Part shown: piece by piece, positions 1-10,734 of the stretch
Layout of the letters: each line of letters opens with the position of its first letter
Position numbering within the stretch: the stretch's first letter is position 1
NCBI GenBank assembly: GCA_950295325.1
Contig: OX485806.1
Location: 14,014,001 to 14,078,000, forward strand
Source of the DNA: Polytrichum commune
Taxonomy: Eukaryota > Streptophyta > Polytrichopsida > Polytrichales > Polytrichaceae
Direction: 5' to 3'
DNA length: 64,000 nucleotides
Program-made: the position numbers and the translations under genes
The notes under the pieces: model-generated
Told to the model about the DNA's origin: nothing
Database searches by the model: none
Seen by the model: the letters and a program-made list of their open reading frames with translations, nothing else

Positions 1-1291
1 CCTTCAAGGTCTCTAGAGACCAAGTGGGGGAGCATCAAGCATGATGTCTCGAAGTTTTGTGGTGCGTACAAGCAGGTTTTGGATTGTAGAGAGTCGGGCA
101 CTTCACTAGAGGATGTGCTAGATCGTGCATTGGAATACTATAGAGACAGACACCCCAAGCAACAAGGATTCACCTTCCTGCATTGTTGGGCTTTGTTGAA
201 AGAGGTGCCCAGGTGGTGGGAATCTCCTCTGGACGTCCAGAAGAGAAATCACGGTGGAGAGGGGAGTCCGGGAGGTGTGGCTATGGCAGCCCGGAGAGCG
301 GTTGTGCACACGCAGCCTGCTGCTGTTGTCGAGGGGGATGCTGTGGAGGGTGCCAGCGCCGAAGGGGAGGGTTTTGGTAGTGTAGAGAGCGCAGCCCGGG
401 AGTTGGTGAGGCCCAGGGGCCAGAAGGCATCGAAGCAAGACCTGGTGGAGGTTGGGCGCCGAGACTCAATCTTGAAGTCTCAGGCAAGGGCTATTGAACA
501 AATGGCCGCCGCCAACATGCGGAAGGCGGAGGCAATGCAGGACCACTCGGCGATGGCATTGTTCAAAATGAACCTGGATGAGTTGGACCAAGGCGCCAGA
601 GAATACTTCGAGCTTCGACGCTCCGAAGAATTGGAGAGGATAAGGCGCCGAATTGATGCGGAGAAGAGGGTGGCCGACCAGGAGAGGGTGGAGCATGATA
701 GGCTCATGCTGGAGCGGGAGGCAGATGGGCTTCGGGGGAAACGACCGAGGACTGCACCGACGAACGCCGCTCCTGTAACCGCACAGACAGCTCCCTCGCC
801 GAGAATTCCTGCTCATGTGCCCGAATCGACAGCTCCCTCACCGAGAATTCCGAGTCCTCCTCCGGTGGCACCTCCTTCATTGCCAGGTAAGGATTTTTGC
901 AATCTTTAGGGGTTTACAGGCTTCAGGGATTTCTGCATTCTTGAGGTACTGGCCGCTCGGGAGACCAGCAGAATTCTTTTCTGCTGGTTTGGTTTTGTTT
1001 TTTTTTTGGATTTCTTATTCGGCTGTGCTCTTTTGCAGATGATTCCCAAGGTGACTACTGGGAGGATTCAGGGATCATCCCAAACACCCAACACCAATCT
1101 CAAGCACCAAGCATTCAATCTAATTACCAAACACATAGAAGTGTAGCCAGCTCTCACCCTCAAGGATTGTATAGTGTAGAAAACTCAAGTGCAGTGGATG
1201 GAAATCCCAATGTGATTCTAGGAGGTCAAGAATATGTGTACAGAAACTTTGGACAAGGTCTAAACCTAAATGCCCATTTCTACTCTCAATG
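1..1291 (+). CDS. PIF/Harbinger ORF2: SANT/Myb-like partner protein (5' end off the window)
   Basis: The reading frame is open from base 1, so the protein starts upstream of the window. Its first visible residues (RSLETKWGSIKHDVSKFCG) and the following block ending HCWALLKEVPRWW match the SANT/trihelix-like partner protein of plant PIF/Harbinger transposons, known in this family to help the transposase bind element ends. A charged coiled-coil stretch (roughly bases 480-720, many E/R/K) and a Pro/Ser/Thr-rich tail follow. An intron fits GTAAGG at about 889 and TTTGCAG at 1033-1039; after it the frame runs to TGA at 1289-1291 with an Asn/Gln/Ser-rich end. The transposase lies tail-to-tail at 2229-3533 (-). 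No stop or frameshift is seen, so the gene may be functional. Family assignment is firm; exact splice points are inferred. Confidence 0.8.
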
Positions 1292-1339
1292 ACAGTGTAT
1301 TTTATCTCAACTTTCTGCATTCTTCACTAGCCTCTGAAT

Positions 1340-1680
1340 TTCTGCAATCTGCTATATTGTTGTGGCCTGTGAAAGCTGGTAGAGTCTGAAATTTGTTCAA
1401 ATGTAGTAGACTGCGAACTGTGCTAGGGTCTGAAATCTGGTGATATCATGTAGCCTGTGAAATCTGATAGACTATGAAATCTGTTGATATGTAGCCTGTA
1501 TGGCTACACTCTGAAATCTGCTGAAATCATTATAGACTCTGAAATGTGCACCCGAATGTTTTTAGACTCTGCAATCTGCAGCCGAATGGTGTAGCCTGTA
1601 ACCTTTGCTAGACTGTGAAATGTACTGAAATGTTTGATAGACTTTTTGTAGCCTGAAATCTTTACTGCACTCTATTTGTT
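1340..1680. repeat. degenerate short repeat (TAGACTCTGAAATCTG-like)
   Basis: About a dozen imperfect copies of a 20-30 base unit, such as 'tagactctgaaatctg' and 'gtagcctgtgaaatctg', follow the ORF2 stop inside the Harb-0 element. Spacing is irregular, so this is a quasi-periodic tract and not a clean satellite. A comparable CTGCAGACTGTA-rich tract lies inside Harb-1 at 38640-38960. Confidence 0.6.
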
Positions 1681-1712
1681 TCATTTGCTTGATTTCATAT
1701 AGACTTATGAAT

Positions 1713-1848
1713 GACACACAAAGAACTTGATTTCATATAATCTTATCAGTGACACACAAAGAACTTGATTTCATATAATCTTATCAGTGACACACAAAGA
1801 ACTTGATTTCATATAATCTTATCAGTGACACACAAAGAACTTGATTTC
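1713..1848. repeat. 38-bp tandem repeat, about 3.6 copies
   Basis: The unit begins GACACACAAAGAACTTGATT and ends ATCTTATCAGT. Copies start at 1713, 1751, 1789 and 1827, a strict 38-base period with almost no divergence. A decayed partial copy lies just before (about 1688-1712). It falls between the two converging Harb-0 genes. Near-identity implies recent expansion. Confidence 0.9.
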
Positions 1849-2228
1849 ACGCATAAAAATGAACAAACAGTGTGATTGGCTATCACATTGATGGAAAGAA
1901 GAAACTCGAAAAGAATCTAAAATCGACATGTGAGCAGTTCATCATGTTGGTCACTAAGATTACCGTTGAGCCTTTACTCTCTTTCATGACAAAGGTCACA
2001 GCTACGGAATTCTTCCACTCGATCAATATTGTTCAAACCCATGAAGTCCAACATATTGGAAGTACATGGGCAAGTGTTTTCTTTGCTAGAATAAGATTAT
2101 ACACAAGAAGAGACTGCACAGATTCACATCATGAAGCTCTCTGATTTGCAATCATTTCTTGAGGGTCTTTGCTAAGCCAACTCTATAGCTTCATTATATC
2201 CAATCCTATATTGCATTACAAATTAAGT

Positions 2229-3533
2229 TCACCTAGCACGTCCTCTCAACATCCAAAGGTGGTCAATCAAATCATTTCTCAATGCAAAATGGGACTGTAC
2301 ATTCTCTATCTCTCTAGTCCCACTTTGCAAATCATAGAATGTGAAGGGGGAAGGGGTAATTGCCACTGGAGCTCCAAGATCAACAAGAGGCTCTAGGCCT
2401 AAATCACGCTCATCCTCTATAATCATGTTATGCATAATGATGCAAGCGATCATGATGTTCGTGATGACACCTAGATCCCAATGCCGCACTGGATTTTTGA
2501 TGATGTCCCATCGAGACTGTAAAACGCCAAATGCCCGCTCAACATCCTTCCTAGCACCCTCCTGGCACTTTGTAAAATGCTGCTTCATCTCACCTTGAGG
2601 CTCATGAATTGGGTGCACAAAACAAGACCAAGGTGGATAAATCCCATCAGTGAGCACGTAATACCGGGAGTAGACATGGCCGTTTACCTCGAATGTGAGG
2701 TCTTGCCCAGGACCCCGCAACATCTTCAACAAAAAAAGGGAACGGTCTAACACATTAATGTCGTTGTTTCCCCCTGGCAACCCAAAGAAGGCATGCCAAA
2801 TCCATAGACTCTGGTTAGCGACTGCCTCCAATATAATGCTCCTGTTCTTGTCCTTGTCTTGGAATTGCCCTTGCCATGCAACGGGGCAATTCTTCCAATT
2901 CCAGTGCATGCAATCTAAACTACCAAACATCCCTGGAAACCCCCGGTTCTCATTGATACTCATTTGCAAAACCAAATCGTCCCTAGATGGTTCTCTCAAG
3001 TATGTAGACTCAAAACAACCCCTTATAGCCACACAAAACCTCCTCATACACTCTTGGGCAGTGGACTCACCCAACCTACAATATTCATCGGTTGCATCTG
3101 CACCCGAACCGTATGCAAGCATGCGAAGTGCAGCAGTACACTTTTGCAACGGTGATAAGCTCAAGCGTCCACAAGCATCCAGTTTTTGCAAAAACCATGG
3201 ATCAAAATTGCCAACCGCATCCACAATCCTCAAGAACACCTCCCTCCGCATCCTAAACCGTCTCCTAAACACGCTAGGTCCATAAGTCGGGTTGTCCGAA
3301 AAATAATCAGTCACCAACAAATTATGATAGGTTTCCCTATCACGAAACACATTCTTCCTTCCAGGTACACTCCCACGAACCACGGGAGTAGAACTACATT
3401 GCCCCAAAATTTCAGATGACACAACATCAACCATCTGCATGAATAGCTCATTCTCAAATTCATCCTCCATGTCTTCTTCAAACCCTAAATCAAAACATAA
3501 GTTTCTCTCAAGCTCATCCTCCCAACTATCCAT
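2229..3533 (-). CDS. PIF/Harbinger DDE transposase (DDE_Tnp_4 type), intact
   Basis: An uninterrupted 434-aa ORF of the usual length for plant Harbinger nucleases. The frame stays open further upstream, but the first ATG is at 3533, giving an acidic N-terminus (MDSWEDELER). Candidate catalytic residues are D207 in GSLDCMHW, D258 in GGNNDINVL or D296 in YVLTDGIYPPW, and E332 in KDVERAFGVLQSRW; the HNMIIED segment after it is also typical. The enzyme should cut and rejoin element ends and make 3-bp TTA/TAA target duplications. With the open partner ORF at 1-1291 this looks like a potentially autonomous element, unlike the decayed Harbingers at 33-45 kb. Confidence 0.93.
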   Translation of the reverse strand: MDSWEDELERNLCFDLGFEEDMEDEFENELFMQMVDVVSSEILGQCSSTPVVRGSVPGRKNVFRDRETYHNLLVTDYFSDNPTYGPSVFRRRFRMRREVFLRIVDAVGNFDPWFLQKLDACGRLSLSPLQKCTAALRMLAYGSGADATDEYCRLGESTAQECMRRFCVAIRGCFESTYLREPSRDDLVLQMSINENRGFPGMFGSLDCMHWNWKNCPVAWQGQFQDKDKNRSIILEAVANQSLWIWHAFFGLPGGNNDINVLDRSLFLLKMLRGPGQDLTFEVNGHVYSRYYVLTDGIYPPWSCFVHPIHEPQGEMKQHFTKCQEGARKDVERAFGVLQSRWDIIKNPVRHWDLGVITNIMIACIIMHNMIIEDERDLGLEPLVDLGAPVAITPSPFTFYDLQSGTREIENVQSHFALRNDLIDHLWMLRGRAR

Positions 3534-3649
3534 GACACCTTCCCAACAAGAAAGATTTACAAGTCCTAACCCTAAAACCACACAAAATACACTCCCCTCA
3601 ATAACAAATCGCCACACATGCCCTACAATCTCAAACGATAATTCAACAG

Positions 3650-3960
3650 CTTCGAAAAAGCTTGCAGCTCTGGCCCTTTCAACTCTGGTTTCGGGTGATC
3701 AGCTACTGGAGTGCTCCGGTTTCAGGATAACAAGCTCACACAAAACTATGGCCAACTGGCAGGCCACGCAGGCTTGCCACCCACCGCGGTGGCCCCACCC
3801 AATACCCTTCCCGCGCGCATACAGGGGGCCCTTGCAGGGCGCCGACTGGGCGGCCCTCCCGGCACGGCCCTCCCTCCAAATTAAGTGCCCGCATCAATGC
3901 CCGTTGCTGGGACCCTTTGCCGTGAGCCGACTGCAGATGCCCTCAGGCTTGTAATTTGTT
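3650..3960. mobile_element. GC-rich right end of the Harb-0 element
   Basis: Upstream of the transposase start the DNA turns abruptly GC-rich (about 3740-3950, runs such as GGCCCTCCCGGCACGG) and returns to AT-rich after about 3955. GC-rich ends also occur in Harb-1. The matching left TIR lies outside the window, so the exact terminus and target duplication cannot be set; 'gcttgtaa' at about 3947-3954 is the most likely edge. Confidence 0.45.
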
Positions 3961-4090
3961 GTCGTATATATATAGATGGCCATGAGCTCAATTCGGCGTC
4001 CTATATCTTGTTATCTAATAGACAATTTCCTTTGGATAAGAGCTTTATAGTTGGCAAACAACATATGGCATAACTTGTACTTACAGCATA

Positions 4091-5510
4091 TCCCACTAAG
4101 GTAGATGGGTCTTAAATAGTCACTTTTTCAGACTAGTTTTCTTCTCCTAGGATCATGGAACGTGCAATTAGGGCGGGCCAATGTTCAAGTTTGAAGTGTG
4201 CACATGCATTTCAATGTGAAGGGCTTCAAAATAATCACACTTCACTCAAACTTTTTTGCAACACTTCACCAAAAAAAACACTTGATATTGGCCAATATGA
4301 GAACCATATGATGTCTCACTATATTGAAGAAGCACATGCAACAAAATGATGCACTAAAATTATTTAGTTTCCCTACATAATGCACTTAATCATCATCCAA
4401 CTCCAAAGGCAATGCCCTCCGGTTTTTGGTCGATTTCCATGTGTCAAAAATTCTAGCCCAACCCATAATTTCCATCGGAAGACCGCATTATGACACTCGC
4501 ATCAATGCATTCAATGTTTCAAGTTTCAATCGACTTTTGCAATCACTCCTCACCCAATTTTGTTTGGAAAATCCATGTTCACATGTAGTTGTGCTTGCCA
4601 AGTGGAAGTTGTAGTTAGCGCCGAGTCGAAGTGGCAGAGTCGAAATTGCAGGAGTTGTTGGAATTTGGAAGTGTCTGCTAGAGTGCCAAGATTGGAGTCC
4701 AACTATTTTTATTGTTTGCAACTTGCAACCACTATATTTTGTGACATGCAGTTTTTGGAGAGGCCTTCACTGTGAAGGGTGGAAACATTACATAGCATAT
4801 TTTTGTGAAGTGCCCAAAAAAAAAAAAACTTTTTTGACGGCCAAAATGTTGACAGGTGTTGAAGACTTCAATATTGAACATTGGGGCCAGTTCACACAGG
4901 GCCCCAAGAGTCCTAAGTCCCACTCATGTTAGCAAGTCCTGACTTGTGATCCTCAAGTAATCAATGAAATGTGGTTAAATATCATTAAAGTTGCATCTTG
5001 ATTATTTTATGTAAAATTATTCGCAGGACTTGGGTTGAGAGTTGGGTCTAACTTTTTGCTCGACCCAATTCGCAACACAAATCCCAAGCCTCACCTCCAT
5101 GTCATAGTTGGGACTTAGGACTTGGGACCCCGTGTGAAGTGGTAAGTCCCAACTTCCATGCTCTCAACGGTTGAGATTGCATGGATTGACCCTCATGTGA
5201 CTTGGGGCTTAAAATTTGGGACCTCGTGTGAACCGGCCCTTAGTATGAGATGGTTAGCGAATCCAAATCGAGGTTATAGGCACTTTCCTCATAAGTTTTG
5301 GAGCTCATGTAAACTTCTTATTCATCATCAAAGTTTGGATTCTTAAGTGGTCCCTTGCTGATGTTGCCTATTGAGCTTAGAGTGTTCATCACATTTTGAG
5401 CACGTAGTTCAATTTCCTTTAAACACGTGTATGTTCGGTATCCATTCTCGAAGCTACAACCCAACTACATACCATGCAAATACAAGCGCCCATATAATAT
5501 AAGTATTTGT
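4091..5510 (+). repeat. MITE-C copy 1, split by a later insertion
   Basis: MITE-C is a dispersed repeat of about 380 bases recurring through the window. Its left part reads like 'aaggtagatgggtcttaaa', its middle like 'gatggttagcaaatccaaat', and its right part ends in a sequence like 'ctaaccacataccac'. Here the left part (4091-4170) and the rest (5243-5510) are separated by the 1069-base element at 4171-5239. The two flanks join into a sequence that aligns with the uninterrupted copies at 21306 and 48024. Confidence 0.7.
4171..5239. mobile_element. Non-autonomous Harbinger-like element (contains MITE-B), TSD TTA
   Basis: TTA at 4168-4170 and TTA at 5240-5242 flank 1069 bases whose ends read GGGCGGGCC... 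and, reverse-complemented from the right, GGGCCGGTTCACACGAGG. No coding capacity is seen. The right 356 bases (4884-5239) form a MITE-B unit of their own, starting GGGCCAGTTCACACAGGG. The element interrupts MITE-C copy 1 exactly at TTA, which makes the boundary assignment strong even though the left TIR is imperfect. Confidence 0.7.
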
Positions 5511-5748
5511 TGAGAGCAATAGTTTGAATCCAAGAAGTTTACACTAGGGTTTGAGTCCAATGTATGAGAAATTGAAGTGATGCTAGTGTGACATCACTTT
5601 TCCGTCAAATCTCAACAATCCTCGTTGGAGATACACTCCTCCTAGTTTGAGAATCCTTTCTTCAAGCTTTGCACCCAATGTTGAGTCCACATGAAAGGTC
5701 CCTCAACAAGTGTGTTGGACCATGAGTTGTTGAATTTGGATAGTCTAA

Positions 5749-6223
5749 GGGCCACTTCACACACGAGACTGAGAGCCCGTGACCATTGCACTTCAAGCAC
5801 TCTCATTGGTGGAAAGGGCACAGCCGGTCCAAGATCGCTTCACAATACGCTTGAGGGACCAACGGAGTATGTGAATGCAAGATGGATGTAAAGTCTACAT
5901 GGATTCCTACGTGGCATCGAATGGATCATGTTTCATGGTCACTTGGACTATTTTTGAAAACCACCTTTTGGAGGTAGGCCTAACACAAAACCAGGAGACC
6001 ATGACACTTCGAATGCTTGCAAACATTGATTTATTCTATTTGATCATGTGCGAGGACCCGCATGAATAAAAATTCATTGAAATAGCATTCGGTTGAGGGT
6101 CTGGTCACATATGACTTCACATTACACTCGAGATCCCGTGACCACACCACGTGATTTTGGAGGTGTATTGGGACGGCCTTTTGGACCATGGTCACGGCTC
6201 TTGGCTCGTGTGTGAAGTGGCCC
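5749..6223. mobile_element. MITE-A copy 1, TSD TAA
   Basis: A 475-base element with TIRs GGGCCACTTCACACACGAG and its complement (CTCGTGTGTGAAGTGGCCC), flanked by TAA at 5746-5748 and 6224-6226. It has no ORF of note. Two further full copies lie at 44786-45283 and 59157-59655. The TIR start and 3-bp A/T duplication fit the PIF/Harbinger (Tourist-type) class. Confidence 0.92.
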
Positions 6224-8319
6224 TAATATTCATGCAATGATGATAGTCACACTGATCAAGTTGTCACGAAGGTTGTCATGATAGGATTGTCACATGACAG
6301 GGCCCACTGTCATCTCACCAAAGAGAAGGGGGGGGGGGGTAAATATTTCACCCTATATATGGAAAATAATAAGCAAACAAACCACTACAAGATTATTTGC
6401 CCCATCGTCGGGCACTAGCTTGCCCAAGAGAGAAAAAAAAACAAATAAATATAAGAAATAAATAAATTAATAGCAATGAAAGCCACAACAACTCAAATAA
6501 TTGTACTTTCGACCGACCAACTATGAGTTTGCTCGAATAATTGGATAACCTCCATCAACTCGTGACGAAATATTGGTGTCCCAAGATGGCCCCCGGGGAC
6601 GAGTGTCACGTCCTATAATAGTCATAAGTGACGTAAGAGTCAACCCCCTCCTCCCATCAAACTAAATGCATGTGCAAGGAGATGCTTCCGGGTTGTGATG
6701 CCGAACTAGAATTTTCCACCCGAAATTCGAATGTGTCTTCGGTAGAAGTAAGAATAATGTGTGGTGTGAAACTCCGTGTTTCCATGTGATTATTCGTTCC
6801 AAAAGGTTGAAGCACCGTTTGATATATATGATACGAGCTCGCTCATTGGCGAATGGTGTTGACATGCATGGCCTCAATAAGCCACACATAACATAGGTGA
6901 CTTGCTCACTTACACGCCTCCCAAGGTTCATCATGTTTTTGCCTACTAAGACCCCTCGATGGCCACCGCACTTTTCATGTGACAAGTATAGCACGGCATG
7001 GACAAAGTCATGCCACACATCATACATTGCTCATCGAAAGAAGGGATTTTTCCCTAAGCTTTTGCTTGGTGGGCCAGACCGTCATGGGGCTTGTGATTAG
7101 GGGCGGGTTCCCCAAGACCATGCAAAATGGCCATAGAAATTCTGCACACTTCCAACTAAGAATCGCTTACTGAATTCTGGTGTGATTGACAAAGGTTCGT
7201 CCCATGTGTAGCATAATACAACATTACTACGCAACTACGTGATGGGCTCTTTCCAAAGAAAGAGATTATGTTTCAGATGTTCTTGTATCTCACAAATGTT
7301 TGTCAAAAAGTTCACATTACATTGTTCGAGTGTTCCCCATGAACAGGGAATCAAAGGAGAGTTGTGCTCATGTGATACATGGTCCCGTGAAACGTAGCCA
7401 AGGAGTTTTGTAATGTTATGAAAGCACATCTTTAAAGCAAACAATGACTTATAGTGGTTTTTTTTTTTTTTTTTTTAATTTTTTTTTATGTATAGGTGCG
7501 TATTCAAGTTTGGAATAGTTTGCATGGTACAAGCATGGACTTGTAAATAAGGATGGTTTCCATGAGACCATGCAAAAGGACCACATACACATTGTCCAAG
7601 AATTATTTTTGGACATATTTGTTCAAAATCCTAATGTTTCCAAGTCCAACCGGTTACATGTTGTGATCGTTCGGGTTTTCTTTATTAATTTGTGGTATAT
7701 TCGTTAGATTCCTCTACGAACAATGGGTGATTTTCTTGAAGCCCTCAACTTCAACCGGTTATTTCTCAAACTCGACCGGTTCATCTATAACTAGTGGTTG
7801 CTCGGTTCTTCCCGTTCATTGCACATAAACCTTTTATTATTAAAACTAAAAGTCAGTTATGGAAATCAATGTGATAGATTAAAAAATCAAGTGTACCATA
7901 AAGTATGCCTAATGTGGGCAATGACCTATTCACCAAGAAAAAACAAACTCAACTCTCGTGTTCACTAGAGTTGGAGTTTGCTAATGTGGTTATGTAATTT
8001 CTACTACTTTGTGACCAAACCCTTGGATGTTTAACTGCCTATAGGTACTCAAAAGACAATATTACCCTAAAAGATGTAAAAAACTTATTATATATACCCA
8101 AGTGGTATTAAAGCCGGTGATATCATCTCAACAATCGTTTCATGTTCTTTGGCTTTTGTGTGAACCAAAAGATGTGTAAGTAGGGTATGAAATACGGGGA
8201 GGATGTGTGGTAAAGGTTAAGTTATTGATTTCTATTGTCTTTCCACGTGTGACCATCACGAGTGTCTTCCACTCGTGATGGCAAGGTTCAACTTTCCATA
8301 TGATCTAAGGTATTGTGGG

Positions 8320-8680
8320 TGTTATTTGGTTTGGTTTTCATGTTCTCCAACTCCTACCGATTAGATGTACACAACAACAAAACTCGTGTTGCATAAGCAA
8401 ATCTACGATGAAACATCTTTAAGAACTAGATGAAAATCATATTTCTTTTGATTTGATTATGGTTATCGGAAGTGCATGTTCGTTGATTTCTTAACTAGAT
8501 ACATAGGTCCTCCCGGTTGTGTTCATTGTTGAGTGTATAGTAGTAATTGATATTTGAAGACGTAGTCCAATCTCTTTGAAGCATATGTATTTATGATGTT
8601 TGCTTGTCGATCGTCACTGAACCACATACCAATCAAGTTTAGGGTTCCGATTAAGACAAGGAGCCACTTAAGATCCATCT
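8320..8680 (+). repeat. Dispersed repeat family G, copy 1
   Basis: Contains 'catgttctccaactcc', 'actcgtgttgcataagcaaatc' (in part), 'ttatcggaagtgcatgttcg' and 'aaccacataccaatcaag'. The same blocks in the same order occur at 58790-59153 and, more diverged, at 9545-9915. It ends 'aaggagccacttaag'; the equivalent site in copy 3 is where MITE-A copy 3 has inserted. No protein is encoded; termini are not resolved. Confidence 0.65.
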
Positions 8681-9544
8681 ACATTGACCCCTAAAACTTG
8701 TTTGCTAGGTTCCAACACCTTAAATCAAATACATTTACATTTACTATGAAATATGACATGAATAATGCCATAACATTACTCATCTCCTTGGTTCCATTAC
8801 GTGGGACCATGTATTGGGTGAGCATTCAGGTTGTGTATTGTATTTGACAACAAATTTTAATTTATGTATTATTTTGATTGTAGCCTCTTTCTTTGGAAGC
8901 ATATCATCATCTAGTTGTTAAGTAATGCTATGGCCAATGAACAAGAGAAAGTTTGTGAACAATGTTTTATATAAAATTATATTACCAAGGCGATGACTCG
9001 AGTATGGTGGGGCACAATGTAACATGGGTATCCCTCCCCATAACACAACCAAGGCTGGACACCTACCTCTTTGAGCTAGGCCCCTGCCAACATTACTTAA
9101 GGCAAAATACAATCATTCATATTATAGCATGTTTTCTTTGATACGTTCTAGAATATTTGACCTTGAAATTAGCATCAAACGTCCCACATTAGTGTAGAAG
9201 GATATATTTGCGATGAATTAACCACAAATATATGGGGGTCATGTTTTTACTACATCCCCTTTACCTTTGTAATAATGGTAGGGGCCCAATTCAAAGAGGC
9301 AAGTGTCAAGCCTTGGCCCATTACAATCAACCCCCTCTTCTCGGCCGAAATTCAATATGAAATTGGTACCAACTGGAATGCATGTTTCCGTACGATTTAA
9401 TGACAATGGCATGACAATCTTAGACAATTCCATGTAAAGTTGGACACTTCTTTACAAATCAATTTGAAGCATGAGTTAGAAAAGAAACATGTAAGCTCAA
9501 CTTAAGGTAGAAATGCCTATATATGCATACACTTTGAGCACTAC

Positions 9545-9915
9545 ACATGTCGAAGTTATGTGGGATGTTAGTTGGTTATTTTTCTTAATCGGATACCTAT
9601 ACCTTAAGGTACGTTGATGTTATTCAAATTCCTTTTATGGCTCTCCATTTGTTATTGATCATATTGACTTCTTCAATTGTGTTGCATTAACAAAGCTATG
9701 ATGAAACATCAACAAAAACCATTATAAACAAAATCAAACCTTCCATGAATCAATGATCGTTATTGGAAGTGCATGTTTGTCAATTCCTTAATTAAAAGTA
9801 AACACAAGTGCTCCCAATTTGTGTCTCACAAATTGGCCTCAAATCATTGTTTCCAAGAGAGATTATTTAGGACTTAATCTATAGGTGTTTTTGAGCATCC
9901 AACCATACAAATACG
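9545..9915 (+). repeat. Dispersed repeat family G, copy 2 (diverged)
   Basis: Shares the ordered blocks 'gttgcattaacaaagc', 'gatgaaacatc' and 'ttattggaagtgcatgtttg' with copies 1 and 3 but has many more changes. Boundaries are approximate. Confidence 0.45.
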
Positions 9916-10734
9916 ATATCGGCCTTTGTATGAGCTAGTATCCAAAAAAACATCAATTGCCCACATGACAATATGAATGAGAACTAGTACATATGTGAAG
10001 GTATAATGGGTGGGGTAGAGGATTGAAAACAAATTTGAACCCTACTGACATCATAAAAAATAAATGACGGGATGAGACCCAATTAGGATGAAACTTTTTT
10101 GCATAAGATTTCCAACCAAATTTTGAACCTTTGAGGCTTGAAATCTTTACGTTTGCACCGAATGTGATTTTTTTCCATAGCCTTTGCAACATGTAGCACT
10201 CCTTTTTACATCTAATCTTACATAGTTATTTTTGAAGTGACTCCAGAAGCTCTAGTTACCAATCCCAACAATAGATATTTGAAACATAAAATAAACTAAA
10301 TCCTTGCAAATTTTCGTAGCTTCCTAAGTACACACGAGTGTTGTTTTCCTATCTGACACATTTCCTAGTGTATCACGAGGTTTAGTCCAAATCCAACGGA
10401 AGTTGGGGGCGCTGGATGACTTTAAAAAATTCTACAAGGATGAGGTTTAGTCCAAATCCAATGAAATTGGGGACGTTGGATGCGAAATTCATTCATTCAT
10501 TATGACAAAAAGTTTCACCTCCATTTTAAAAAGTCCAAGATCCCATTTGAAACAAAAACCCATCAAAAATTGATCATTTTGGGTCCCTCAGGGATTTAGG
10601 GGTTAACATGATGTATCTTTATAGTGGTTGTTCTTTGATCCTCACCTAATCACACACCAATCAAAACACAGGTGTCGACGATTAAGAAATGTAACATCCG
10701 CCGCATACCTTAGTGAAGTGTATGGCACAGGGGA

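Larger units (their letters stand above)
6224..10700. other. Gene-free AT-rich stretch with repeat relics
   Basis: No reading frame here looks like a protein family member; the longest ones (6662-7027, 9953-10192) are unremarkable. It contains a G-run near 6331-6340, a long T-run at about 7460-7490, two copies of repeat family G (separate entries), and many MITE-C fragments. Confidence 0.6.

Noticed and set aside
1713-1848. 38-base array considered as a CRISPR array
   Set aside because: Units are contiguous with no unique spacers, and the genome is a plant nuclear one.
6662-7027. 121-aa minus-strand ORF
   Set aside because: No recognisable domain, no neighbouring exons, and it lies in repeat-rich DNA.
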